From the NCBI GenBank assembly GCA_944342025.1, contig CALVMD010000005.1:49314-113313 (forward strand): a stretch of 64,000 bases of DNA, written 5' to 3'. A program made the position numbers and the translations under genes. This document shows positions 27,021-35,490 of this stretch, in pieces. Each line of letters begins with the position of its first letter. Positions within the stretch are counted from its first letter, which is position 1. This DNA is from an uncultured Clostridia bacterium. Lineage in GTDB: Bacteria; Bacillota; Clostridia; Christensenellales; Borkfalkiaceae. Below the pieces are notes generated by a model. It was given only the letters and a program-made list of their open reading frames with translations. It was not told where the DNA came from and searched no databases.

Positions 27021-28244
27021 ATGAAAGTTTGGAAAAAAATCGCCGCCTGCGGGCTGAGCCTCGCGCTGGCGGCAGGTACATGCGCACTGCTCGCAGGCTG
27101 CGGCGGAGAGGGCAACGAAGCCGCCGCCCGCATGCAGGTAGACATCAACCCCAGCGTCGAATTTATCCTCGACGAGGACAACAAGGTGCTCAGCGTGACG
27201 GCGCTCAACGACGACGGCGCGCTCATCATCGCGGGCGAGGCTTTTGTAGGCAAGACCGCCGAGGACGCCGTGGAGCTCATGGTGAGCATCTCGACGGAGG
27301 CGGGATACCTCGTAAAGGGCGACCTCTCCGCAGGGCAGGACGGAATCACGGTGAGCATCACGGGCGACGAGGAAGCGGCGCAGAAGCTGTATGACGACGT
27401 CAAAGCGGGCGTCGACGCGTTTTTGGAGGAGAGCGGCATCAACGCCGCCGTCGAGCAGGGCGAGGCGCTCAAGCTCGACGCACTGCGCGAACTCGTGCAG
27501 AAGGCAGACCCCACCCTCACCGACGAAGAAGTTGCAAGCATGACCGAGGAGCAGCTGCTCAACGCGCTGAAAATTTCCCGCATCGAGACAGCGCAGCTTC
27601 TGACCGAGGAACTGCGGGAAGCATATGCCGCCGCCAAGGAGTACGATTTCCGCTTTGCCGAACGGCAGGCGACCAAGGACATCATTTCCGGGCTGGGCAG
27701 CGCATACCAGACCTTCCTGGATGGGTATGCGAAGGCGCTCGATTCCTACCGGCAGGCAATCGAAGCGGTGGAACAGGCGCGCTACGACTACCTCGTGGAC
27801 GCCGAATCGGACTACCAGAAAAAGCTCGCGGAGGTGCGCGCGCAGAAAGATAAGGTGCTTGAACAGCGCAAGGAAGTTGCAGAGCTGAGCGAAGGCGCCG
27901 CCAAAGACGCCGCCGAAGCCGCCCTCGCCGCCGAGGAAGCGACGTTGCAGACCTTGGAAGCGGCACTCGAACTTGCGGGCGATACGGCGAATGCGGCATT
28001 CGGCCTCGCGCTTTCCGCGATGAAGACGGTGGAAAACGCGCTGACAGAGCTGGAAAAGACCTTCCCCGAAGAAATTACGACCGCACTCACCGAGAGCGCG
28101 CAACAGGCGCAGGACGCCATGAACGCCGCCAAGGACGAGGCGTTTGCAAAGTTTGAAGAAGCGCACAAGGAAGACATCGAAAAGGCGCTCGCGGACTTGC
28201 AGGCGCGCAAACAGGCGCTCATCGACGCGAACAAGGCGGCGTAA
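27021..28244 (+). CDS. Lipoprotein with RsgI-type domain and long coiled coil
   Basis: A 407-residue protein with lipobox LLAGC (Cys27). Directly after the anchor comes an RsgI-like domain (MQVDINPSVEFILDEDNKVL, Asn43-Pro44; ALNDDGALII; EAGYLVKG) similar to that of the neighbouring anti-sigma-like protein. The C-terminal about 230 residues are Ala/Glu/Lys-rich and strongly coiled-coil. AAGGAGG precedes the start. It would sit outside the membrane near the anti-sigma protein. It may be a decoy, co-sensor or structural envelope component under control of the sigma factor. No enzyme motif is present. A strong terminator follows. Confidence 0.8.
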   Translation: MKVWKKIAACGLSLALAAGTCALLAGCGGEGNEAAARMQVDINPSVEFILDEDNKVLSVTALNDDGALIIAGEAFVGKTAEDAVELMVSISTEAGYLVKGDLSAGQDGITVSITGDEEAAQKLYDDVKAGVDAFLEESGINAAVEQGEALKLDALRELVQKADPTLTDEEVASMTEEQLLNALKISRIETAQLLTEELREAYAAAKEYDFRFAERQATKDIISGLGSAYQTFLDGYAKALDSYRQAIEAVEQARYDYLVDAESDYQKKLAEVRAQKDKVLEQRKEVAELSEGAAKDAAEAALAAEEATLQTLEAALELAGDTANAAFGLALSAMKTVENALTELEKTFPEEITTALTESAQQAQDAMNAAKDEAFAKFEEAHKEDIEKALADLQARKQALIDANKAA

Positions 28245-28312
28245 TCCCCCCTTACAGATATTGCTCCCTCGCAAAAGCCGTTTTGCCCAAACACATACGG
28301 CTTGTAAAATAC

Positions 28313-28347
28313 GGCGGCGCCTCGATGAGGCGCCGCCGCTCTTTTTT
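28313..28347 (+). terminator. Intrinsic terminator of the sigma cluster
   Basis: GGCGGCGCCTC and GAGGCGCCGCC form a perfect 11-bp stem with loop GAT, followed by GCTCTTTTTT. Confidence 0.9.
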
Positions 28348-28360
28348 GAATACTTCCGCA

Positions 28361-28387
28361 AAAAAGCGCGCCGCAAGGCGCGCTTTT
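28361..28387 (-). terminator. Intrinsic terminator after the truncated ABC permease
   Basis: On the minus strand AAGCGCGCC and GGCGCGCTT pair around TTGC, followed by TTTT. Confidence 0.8.
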
Positions 28388-28407
28388 CCTTTAGCTGATT
28401 CACTTTT

Positions 28408-29415
28408 CTATTCGTTCGCCTTCAGCGATTCCGCCATGTCGATGCGGAGAATTTTTCGGCTGAGGAGCAGGTCGGTGATTCCCGCGAAGAGCAAAACGAG
28501 GGCAAAGCTCGCCAGATACGAATACCACCGCACGTCGGCGAGGGAGCCGAAGTCCAGATACCCGAGTACGCAGTGCACCAGTGCGCACCCCAACCCGACG
28601 CCGAGCATCGCCCCCGCAGCCGCCATCATCATGATTTCCCGATAGATGTAGCCGAGAATTTCCCCGCTGCGGTAGCCGAGCACCGCGAGCGTGGCAATTT
28701 CGCGCTTGCGTTCCCCGATGTTCATATTCGTCAGATTGTAGATGACGAACACGCACAGCAAGAGCGCAAAGGCGATGACGACGAAGGAGATAGGCTTTAA
28801 GGAATCCTCAAACCCCGCGAACGTTCCGCCGTCGGCCGATTCGGAGACGTTCCAAAGCCCGAAGCCCGCAAAGGCGAGCGCCGTGGAGCCGGCGACGGAT
28901 ACGACGGTCATGACGAGGTGCTTTTTATAGCGGAAAATGTTGCGGAGGCTCGATTTGTATTTGAAAGAGAGACGGTTCCAAAAGAACCCGATACGCTCGA
29001 GGAAGATGCGCTTGCCCGGCTTCGGCGCGCGCGGAACGAGCAGCTGCGCGGGCTGTTCGCGCAGGCGCCCCTTGCACACCGCCGCCGTGACCGCCAGAAC
29101 GACGGCAAACATCGCGGCGGCAGACACGATGCCCATGAGCGGATGGAGCGCGCCCGCGGCGGCAGGCATAAAAAACACCGTATCGAAGGCAGGTAAAATG
29201 GCAGCCGGGAGAACGGTAAGCCCGAGCGCAAACCCCAGCGCCGCGGCGACAGCGCAGCACACCGCCGCCATGAACAGGTATTTGAATAAAATCCTGCCGT
29301 CGCCCGCCCCGAGCGAGCGCAGGCAGCCGATAATCGCGCGCTCCTCTTCGATCATGCGCGTCATTGTCGTCATGACCACGAGCGCGGCGACGAGGATGAA
29401 GAACACGGGGAACAC
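28408..29415 (-). pseudogene. FtsX-type ABC permease, 5' half missing
   Basis: 335 codons of a MacB/FtsX-type exporter permease remain. The product begins abruptly at FPVFFILVAALVVMTTMTRM, which in full-length members is the first helix of the first FtsX domain and follows several hundred residues of N-terminal sequence. The second FtsX domain (YNLTNMNIGERKREIATLAVLGY) and the natural C-terminus are intact. No start codon with a ribosome binding site lies at the junction, and the ATPase gene that normally precedes it is absent. Upstream, sequence switches at about 29415 to a TetR fragment on the other strand. Confidence 0.8.
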
Positions 29416-29819
29416 TGGAAAACGAGCTGTTCGAGAGCGTTGCGGGCGAATTGGAAAAGGGAACGGCCTTTTCCTACGATTTTTTCCTGCATATGATTCA
29501 GATTATAAAGCGCAACCAAATCCTTGTGACTGCCGTGCTCGACAATATTCAAAACAGCAGTTTTTTCCGCAACGTGGTGTCCTATTTCCGGCACAAATAT
29601 ATCTGCAGCTTTGAAAAGGACGCGCCCGGCCTGGAGCGGAAAGAGGCGGAAAGCCTGTTTACCTATATCCTCTCCGGGTCGATCGGGATCATTTCGGATT
29701 GGATTCGCGGAAAAGAGGACGAGCCGGAGGAGGAAATCGCCGGCAGAATCAGCCGCCTGAACGGCGCCGTATTGACACACGTTCTGCAAAGCGGTACAAA
29801 AACCGGGCATACGTTATAA
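29412..29819 (+). pseudogene. TetR-family regulator, C-terminal fragment
   Basis: About 135 codons read LENELFESVAGELEKG and then continue to ...IISDWIRGKEDEPEEEIAGR, the ligand-binding half of clostridial TetR regulators (pattern GIISDWI). The N-terminal helix-turn-helix of about 55 residues is missing; the frame upstream runs straight into the antisense of the permease fragment. A TTG at 29451 could start a shorter product but has no ribosome binding site. TetR genes are commonly divergent from the exporter they repress, so both fragments probably come from one locus. Confidence 0.75.
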
Positions 29820-29850
29820 CCTTTTTGATTCAAAACAGTTTTTGCGCCAC

Positions 29851-29889
29851 AAAACGCCCCGTTCCCTTTGCAAAGGGAACGGGGCGTTT
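29851..29889. terminator. Bidirectional terminator between TetR fragment and secA
   Basis: AACGCCCCGTTCCCTTT and AAAGGGAACGGGGCGTT form a perfect 17-bp stem with a GC loop and short T-runs on both strands. It serves the converging genes. Confidence 0.8.
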
Positions 29890-29902
29890 GTCGATAAAAT
29901 CA

Positions 29903-32773
29903 TCAACTATTTTTTCCGCAGCAGTTTTTGTATTTTTTGCCGCTGCCGCAGGGGCACGGATCGTTTCTGCCCGGCGTTTTCGCCGCTTTGGCGACGGGCT
30001 TGGCGCCTCCTTCCGGAGAACGGTTGGTCGTAAGCTCGGTATGGCTCTCGCTGACAAGCTCGGTCTGCACGGGCGCGGGCGCCGGCGCGGGAGCGGGGCG
30101 GTTGACTTCGATGCGCACTTTCAGAAGCATCGCGATCGTATTGTTCTGGATCCGCTCGATCATCTCGTCGAACATCTCGAATCCTTCCTGTTTATACGCG
30201 ATGACGGGATCGGTATTGCCGTACGCGCGCAGGCCGATGCCCTTGCGCAGCTGATCCATCGCGTCGATCTGGTCGATCCAGTTGCGGTCGACGTTCATGA
30301 GCAGGAACCTGCGCTCCACGTCGGAATAGTCCAGCCCGAACTGCTCTTTGACGTCCGCGATCTTCTGCTCGTACGCCTTTTCGGCGGCTTTCGTGATCTT
30401 TTCGAGGGCGTATTCTGTGTCCCATTTATTGAGTTTGTCGCGGGTGATATAGTTCGCGCCTTCGGGCAGAATGCGCTGTTCGAGCGCCTTATTGAGCGCT
30501 TCCTCGTCCCATTTTTCGGGCATCTCGTCGATGTTGACCGCCTCGGAGACGACTTTTTTGACGAAATCGGGAATAAACTTGACGACCTGCTCGTGCACGT
30601 CTTCGCCTTTCAGAACTTTCATGCGCTCGGCGTAGATGACTTCGCGCTGTTTGTTCATCACGTCGTCGTATTGCAGGACGTTTTTGCGGATGCCGAAGTT
30701 GCGCCCCTCGATCGCCCTCTGCGCGTTCTCGATGCCGTGAGAAAGCATTTTGGACTGCAAACAGGTATCCTCGTCCTTGCTGAATATGCTGTAAATCTTT
30801 TTCATCCGCTCGCCGCCAAACCGCTTGATGAGGTCGTCTTCGAGGGAAATGAAAAATACCGAAACGCCCGGGTCACCCTGACGGCCGCTGCGGCCGCGCA
30901 GCTGGTTGTCGATGCGGCGGCTTTCGTGCCGCTCGGTGCCGAGAATGCACAGGCCGCCCGCTTTGACGACCTCCACCTTCTCCGCGTCCGTCTCTTTTTT
31001 ATAGCTGTCGTACAGTTCGCGGTAATGCCTGCGCATCTCCTCCGCCTCGCCGTCCAGTTCCGCATACGAGGTCGCAAGCTCGATCATGTCGTGTTCGACG
31101 CCCTCTTCGCGCAGCCGCTTTTTGGCGAGATATTCGGGGTTGCCGCCGAGCAGGATGTCGGTGCCGCGGCCCGCCATGTTGGTCGCGATCGTGACCGCGC
31201 CGAGCCGTCCCGCCTGCGCGACGATCTCTGCCTCGCGCTCGTGGTTTTTCGCGTTGAGGATGTTGTGCTTGATGCCGTTTTTCCTGAGGATTCGCGCGAT
31301 CTCTTCCGATTTTTCGACGGTTGCCGTACCGATCAGGATAGGCTGGCCCTTTTCGTGCCGCTCGGTGATCTCTTTGAGAAGCGCCCTCTTTTTGCCGTCG
31401 GGCGTGGGATACACCATATCGGGCAGATCTTTGCGGATGACGGGCTTGTTGGTCGGGATCTCCAAAACGTCGAGGGAATAGATCGTCCTGAACTCGCCCT
31501 CTTCCGTCTTGGCGGTACCCGTCATGCCCGAAAGCTTTTTGTAGAGGCGGAAGAAATTCTGGAAGGTGACGGTCGCGTACGTCTTGTTCTCGTTGCGGAC
31601 CTTGACCCCTTCTTTCGCCTCGATCGCCTGGTGCAGGCCGTCGGAATAGCGGCGCCCGATCATGAGTCGGCCGGTAAATTCGTCGACGATGATGACTTCG
31701 CCGTCGTTGACGATATAGTCCTCGTCCCTGTGGAAAAGTTTATGCGCTTTGAGCGCCTGTTGGATGTGATGGTTGAGGGAAGCGTTGTTGATGTCGCCGA
31801 GGTTATCGATATTGAAGAAACGTTCCGCCTTCGCCGCACCGCGCTCGGTGATCTGCACGCTCTTGGCCTTTCGGTCGATGACGTAATCCCAATCGCCGTA
31901 TTTGTCGCCCTTGGCGATGTCGTCGTAATCGCCGTATTTAGACTCTTCTTCGGGCGTTTCCTCCTCTTCGGCGGGCTTTTTCTTCTTCTTTTTGCCCTCG
32001 TCCGCTTCCGCCTTCACGCCGTCGTCTTCGAATCCGCCGTTCAGCGTGCGGACGAAGCGGTCTACCCTCTCATAAAGTTCGCTGGACTTGTCGCCCTTGC
32101 CCGAAATGATGAGCGGGGTCCTCGCCTCGTCGATGAGGATGGAGTCCACCTCGTCGACGATGGCAAATTCCAGGCCGCGCTGGACCATCTTTTTGAGATC
32201 GGTCTTCAGATTGTCTCTGAGGTAATCGAACCCGAGTTCGTTGTTGGTCGCGTAAGTGATGTCGCAGTTGTACGCCTGCTGTTTGGCGGCGTCGTCCATG
32301 CCGGGAACGACCACGCCGACGGTGAGGCCGAGGAACTTATGCACCTTGCCCATCCACTCCGCGTCGCGCTTGGCGAGATAGTCGTTGACGGTGACGATGT
32401 GTACGCCCTTGCCCGTGAGCGCGTTCAGATAGGAAGGAAGCGTCGCCACGAGCGTTTTGCCTTCGCCCGTCTTCATTTCGGCGATGCGGCCCTGGTGCAG
32501 GGCGATGCCGCCGATGATCTGTACGTGGTAATGTTTGAGTTTGAGGACGCGCCACGCCGCTTCGCGCACGACCGCGAACGCGTCGAACAGGATGTCGTCT
32601 GTCGTTTCACCCTTTTGCAGGCGTTCTTTGAGAATACCCGTCTGCGAAATGAGCTCCGCATCCGACATGGCGGCGTATTTCGGCTCGAGAACCTCCACCT
32701 TATAGGCCATTTTATCCAGCTTTTTCAGGCTTCTCCTGCCGTCGCTGTTGAGCATGTAATTGATCAATCCCAT
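29903..32773 (-). CDS. secA: Preprotein translocase ATPase SecA
   Basis: A 956-residue motor that drives secretion through SecYEG. Walker A is MKTGEGKTLVATLPSYLNAL, the DEAD-type Walker B lies in VDEVDSILIDEAR, and the C-terminal zinc tail (PCPCGSGKKYKNCC) binds SecB or ribosomes. An extra highly charged stretch at about residues 247-300 (poly-Lys followed by Glu-rich) lies in the preprotein cross-linking region and is not part of the core fold. ATG 32773 follows GGAGAGGTGA; an upstream ATG lacks similarity. A good promoter lies at 32836-32864. Confidence 0.97.
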   Translation of the reverse strand: MGLINYMLNSDGRRSLKKLDKMAYKVEVLEPKYAAMSDAELISQTGILKERLQKGETTDDILFDAFAVVREAAWRVLKLKHYHVQIIGGIALHQGRIAEMKTGEGKTLVATLPSYLNALTGKGVHIVTVNDYLAKRDAEWMGKVHKFLGLTVGVVVPGMDDAAKQQAYNCDITYATNNELGFDYLRDNLKTDLKKMVQRGLEFAIVDEVDSILIDEARTPLIISGKGDKSSELYERVDRFVRTLNGGFEDDGVKAEADEGKKKKKKPAEEEETPEEESKYGDYDDIAKGDKYGDWDYVIDRKAKSVQITERGAAKAERFFNIDNLGDINNASLNHHIQQALKAHKLFHRDEDYIVNDGEVIIVDEFTGRLMIGRRYSDGLHQAIEAKEGVKVRNENKTYATVTFQNFFRLYKKLSGMTGTAKTEEGEFRTIYSLDVLEIPTNKPVIRKDLPDMVYPTPDGKKRALLKEITERHEKGQPILIGTATVEKSEEIARILRKNGIKHNILNAKNHEREAEIVAQAGRLGAVTIATNMAGRGTDILLGGNPEYLAKKRLREEGVEHDMIELATSYAELDGEAEEMRRHYRELYDSYKKETDAEKVEVVKAGGLCILGTERHESRRIDNQLRGRSGRQGDPGVSVFFISLEDDLIKRFGGERMKKIYSIFSKDEDTCLQSKMLSHGIENAQRAIEGRNFGIRKNVLQYDDVMNKQREVIYAERMKVLKGEDVHEQVVKFIPDFVKKVVSEAVNIDEMPEKWDEEALNKALEQRILPEGANYITRDKLNKWDTEYALEKITKAAEKAYEQKIADVKEQFGLDYSDVERRFLLMNVDRNWIDQIDAMDQLRKGIGLRAYGNTDPVIAYKQEGFEMFDEMIERIQNNTIAMLLKVRIEVNRPAPAPAPAPVQTELVSESHTELTTNRSPEGGAKPVAKAAKTPGRNDPCPCGSGKKYKNCCGKNS

Positions 32774-32835
32774 AAACCGGTCACCTCTCCGGCGCACAAG
32801 CGTGTGCGCCCCCTTTTCATTGCATATCGTTACTT

Positions 32836-32864
32836 ATTTTACAATATTTTCATTGAAAAGTAAA
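32836..32864 (-). promoter_or_regulatory. SigA-type promoter for secA
   Basis: Minus-strand TTTACT (32864-32859), 17-nt spacer, TAAAAT (32841-32836), 62 bp before the secA start. Confidence 0.7.
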
Positions 32865-32896
32865 AGAATTTTTAAGTAAATTTGACAAATAAACGA

Positions 32897-33634
32897 TTAT
32901 TTAACCTCTTTTTCACCTTTTCGCGGGACGCAGGCGACGGTGAGGACATCCGCCCGCAGCGCACCCGCGCGCAGAAGAGCCTCCGCGGCGGCGTTTGCCG
33001 TCGCGCCCGTGGTGAGCACATCGTCGATGATGAGGATCTTTTTGCCCCTGCATTTTGTACGCTCGTGAACGCGGAAGCTTCCCCGCAGGTTTTCCGCCCG
33101 CTCCTTTCGGGTCAGCGTCTTCTGCTCGCCCGTGTCGCGCGTCTTGACCAGAACGTCCCGCCCGAGCGGGATGCCCGTCTCTCTGCAAACAACTTCCGCC
33201 AGAAGTTCCGCCTGATTGTAACCGCGCTTCTTTTCCGCGCGGGCGGTCATGGGGATAAAGACCGCGAGATCTGCGTCGGGGAAATATTCTTTCGCCTTTT
33301 TCGCCATCTCTGCGCCGAAAATCTCCGCAAAATACTTTTTGCCCGTCTTGAAAGCGCGGATCATGCGCACCGCGTCTTTTTCGTAAGAAAAGACGGAGCG
33401 AGCCCTCCCGTAAGAGGGCATGTCCGCCTTGCATTCCGCACATACGGGATAATCCCCGCCGATGTCCCTTCCGCACTTGGAACAGATATGTCCGCGGTGA
33501 AAGGGCAGGCTTTTCAGGCAGGACGGGCAGAACGGTTCTTCGCCGAACAGTTCCGCGCCGCATGCCACACAAGTAAGCCCGTCTCCGTACAAAAACTTTT
33601 TCAAAAAAACGCGCAGCTTTTCCGAAACGCCCAT
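32897..33634 (-). CDS. ComFC-like phosphoribosyltransferase-fold protein
   Basis: A 245-residue protein with an N-terminal double zinc ribbon (CVACG, CPSC, CSKCG, CAEC) and a C-terminal phosphoribosyltransferase fold with the PRPP loop ILIIDDVLTTGATANAAAEA. ComF proteins take part in DNA uptake in competent bacteria but are also widespread in non-competent ones. The start codon lies 1 bp after the upstream stop (TGAGATG), so it is coupled to the GrpB-like gene. No other competence gene is nearby. Confidence 0.9.
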   Translation of the reverse strand: MGVSEKLRVFLKKFLYGDGLTCVACGAELFGEEPFCPSCLKSLPFHRGHICSKCGRDIGGDYPVCAECKADMPSYGRARSVFSYEKDAVRMIRAFKTGKKYFAEIFGAEMAKKAKEYFPDADLAVFIPMTARAEKKRGYNQAELLAEVVCRETGIPLGRDVLVKTRDTGEQKTLTRKERAENLRGSFRVHERTKCRGKKILIIDDVLTTGATANAAAEALLRAGALRADVLTVACVPRKGEKEVK

Positions 33635-33635
33635 C

Positions 33636-34148
33636 TCACTCCCCTTTGCCCAGAGCGCGCTTTTCGAGCGCCCGGACGAACGCGTCTTTGCCGTCGCAAT
33701 ACCCATCTATATCATACGGGAACTGTTCGGCAAGCCTGATTTTGAGTGCGCCGTATTCCGCCGCATCGCGCGGATGCGTGCGGAGATGATCGCGCACCGC
33801 AAGATGGCGCGCGACGTTCTCCGTGTCGCTCTCCGCAAAAATATGCACCTGATGGGTGCGCTCGTCGCCGCCCTTGCGCAGGTACCGCCTGCCCGCGATG
33901 CCGAATTCGCCCATCCACTCGTAGCCGATCGCCTCGAAAGCGGCGCGGCATGCGTCCGCACGGGTCAGGTCCCTGACGACGGGCATGATGTCTATGATCG
34001 GTTTTGCCGCCAATCCTTCCACCGCCGTACTGCCGATGTGATGCACCGCCGCGCAGTTGTCGCCCAGAATGCGGGCGATCTTTTCCGCTTCGCGCAAAAA
34101 TTCTTCCGCCCAGCGCGGGTCGTACGGCACGACGACAACGTGCTGCAT
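33636..34148 (-). CDS. GrpB/UPF0157 family nucleotidyltransferase-like protein
   Basis: A 170-residue protein beginning VVVVPYDPRWAEEFLREAEK, with the family signature AAVHHIGSTAVEGLAAKPIIDIM, which places the Gly-Ser and Asp residues of a nucleotidyltransferase-like fold. Members are sometimes fused to dephospho-CoA kinase, but the reaction is not established. ATG 34148 follows AAAAGGAGG. It is translated just ahead of the ComFC-like gene; the metK terminator lies directly upstream, so a local promoter must exist. Confidence 0.88.
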   Translation of the reverse strand: MQHVVVVPYDPRWAEEFLREAEKIARILGDNCAAVHHIGSTAVEGLAAKPIIDIMPVVRDLTRADACRAAFEAIGYEWMGEFGIAGRRYLRKGGDERTHQVHIFAESDTENVARHLAVRDHLRTHPRDAAEYGALKIRLAEQFPYDIDGYCDGKDAFVRALEKRALGKGE

Positions 34149-34170
34149 GACTCTTTCCTCCTTTTGCCGA

Positions 34171-34199
34171 AAAAGGGGCGGCTGTCCGCGCCGCCCCTT
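34171..34199 (-). terminator. Intrinsic terminator after metK
   Basis: AAGGGGCGGC and GCCGCCCCTT pair around GCGGACA, followed by TTTTT on the minus strand. Confidence 0.8.
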
Positions 34200-34206
34200 C
34201 CGCATG

Positions 34207-35373
34207 TTATCCGAGATATTTTGCAAGAAGTTCTTTTTTGTCCGTCTTCTCCCAAGGGAATTCTTCCCTGCCGAAATGCCCGTACGCCGCCGTCTTTTTG
34301 TAGATGGGACGGCGAAGGCCGAGAAATTGAATGATCGCTGCGGGACGAAGGTCGAAATTCTCCTTCACGATCTCCGCGAGCCGCTCGTCGGAAAGTCTGC
34401 CCGTGCCGAACGTTTCGATGAACACCGAAACGGGATTCGCCACGCCGATCGCGTACGCCAGTTCCAGTTCGCATTCGTCGGCAAGCCCCGCCGCCACGAT
34501 GTTCTTGCAGATGTAGCGCGCCATATACGCCGCGCTCCTGTCCACCTTCGTCGGATCCTTGCCCGAAAAGGCGCCGCCGCCGTGCGCGCACCTGCCGCCG
34601 TAGGTGTCGACGATGATCTTTCTGCCCGTAAGCCCGCTGTCCCCTTCGGGCCCGCCCACTTCGAACCTGCCCGTGGGGTTGATGAAATATTTGGTGTTCC
34701 CGTCGAGGAGTTCGGGCGGGATCACCTCGGATACGACGTACTTTTTCACGTCGTCCCTGAGCCGCTCCTGCGAGACCTTTTCGTCGTGCTGGGCGGATAC
34801 GACGACGGTATCCACGCGAACGGGCTTTTTGCCGTCGTACTCGACGGTGACCTGCGTCTTGCCGTCCGGGCGCAGATAGGGCATCAGCCCGCTCTTGCGC
34901 ACGTCCGCAAGTCTCTTGGCAAGTTTTTGGGAAAGGACGACGGTGAGCGGCAGAAGTTCTTCCGTCTCGTTGACGGCATAACCGAACATCATGCCCTGGT
35001 CGCCCGCGCCGATCTTGTCGAGCGCGTCGCCGCCCGCCCTTTCTTCCACGGACGCGTCTACCCCCATCGCGATGTCGGGGCTTTGGCCGTGGATGGCGGT
35101 GATGACGGCGAGGGAGTTATAGGAAAACCCCTGCCCGCCCGTATATCCGATCTCTCGGACCGTATTTTTTACGATTTTGGAAATGTCTACATAACAGCTT
35201 GTGGAAAGCTCTCCCATGACGAGCACCATACCCGTCGTGGCACAGCACTCAATGGCGACGCGCGCTTCGCTGTCCTGTTCTAAAACGGCGTCCAGAACGG
35301 CGTCGGAGATCTGGTCGCACACTTTGTCGGGATGACCTTCGGTCACGCTTTCGCTGGTGAAAAATTTATGCAT
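34207..35373 (-). CDS. metK: S-adenosylmethionine synthase
   Basis: A 388-residue cytoplasmic enzyme making S-adenosylmethionine from methionine and ATP. Signatures: [20 protein letters not shown], the [12 protein letters not shown] hexapeptide region, and [22 protein letters not shown] 35373 follows TGGGAGGTT. A strong SigA promoter (35415-35443) leaves a 5' leader of only about 35 nt, so there is no SAM riboswitch or other long regulatory leader, unlike many Firmicutes metK genes. Confidence 0.97.
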   Translation of the reverse strand: MHKFFTSESVTEGHPDKVCDQISDAVLDAVLEQDSEARVAIECCATTGMVLVMGELSTSCYVDISKIVKNTVREIGYTGGQGFSYNSLAVITAIHGQSPDIAMGVDASVEERAGGDALDKIGAGDQGMMFGYAVNETEELLPLTVVLSQKLAKRLADVRKSGLMPYLRPDGKTQVTVEYDGKKPVRVDTVVVSAQHDEKVSQERLRDDVKKYVVSEVIPPELLDGNTKYFINPTGRFEVGGPEGDSGLTGRKIIVDTYGGRCAHGGGAFSGKDPTKVDRSAAYMARYICKNIVAAGLADECELELAYAIGVANPVSVFIETFGTGRLSDERLAEIVKENFDLRPAAIIQFLGLRRPIYKKTAAYGHFGREEFPWEKTDKKELLAKYLG

Positions 35374-35414
35374 GGTTCAACCTCCCAGTAAAATCTCTCT
35401 GTAAAAACAAACAC

Positions 35415-35443
35415 ATTATATATGCTTTCCGTACAAAAGTCAA
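35415..35443 (-). promoter_or_regulatory. SigA-type promoter for metK
   Basis: Minus-strand TTGACT (35443-35438), 17-nt spacer, TATAAT (35420-35415): a near-consensus promoter. Confidence 0.85.
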
Positions 35444-35454
35444 TGCGTTATCGC

Positions 35455-35484
35455 TTTACAAAGGCGGAAAAAATGTGCTAAAAT
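35455..35484 (+). promoter_or_regulatory. Promoter for the radical SAM gene, apparently leaderless
   Basis: TTTACA (35455-35460), 18-nt spacer, TAAAAT (35479-35484). The ATG at 35491 is only 6 nt after the -10 and is preceded by seven T residues rather than a ribosome binding site. Confidence 0.6.
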
Positions 35485-35490
35485 TTTTTT

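Noticed and set aside
26703-28403. A 566-codon minus-strand frame opposite the anti-sigma and RsgI lipoprotein genes
   Set aside because: Antisense to two genes with good starts and domains; Leu/Arg/Val-rich composition and no family similarity.
29699-32863. A 1054-codon plus-strand open frame opposite secA
   Set aside because: It is the antisense of a clearly conserved secA. Long antisense frames are common in GC-rich genes; the product has the Arg/His/Val-rich composition of a shadow and no ribosome binding site.
35374-35415. SAM riboswitch upstream of metK
   Set aside because: The promoter leaves a leader of only about 35 nt, too short for any SAM riboswitch class found upstream of metK.
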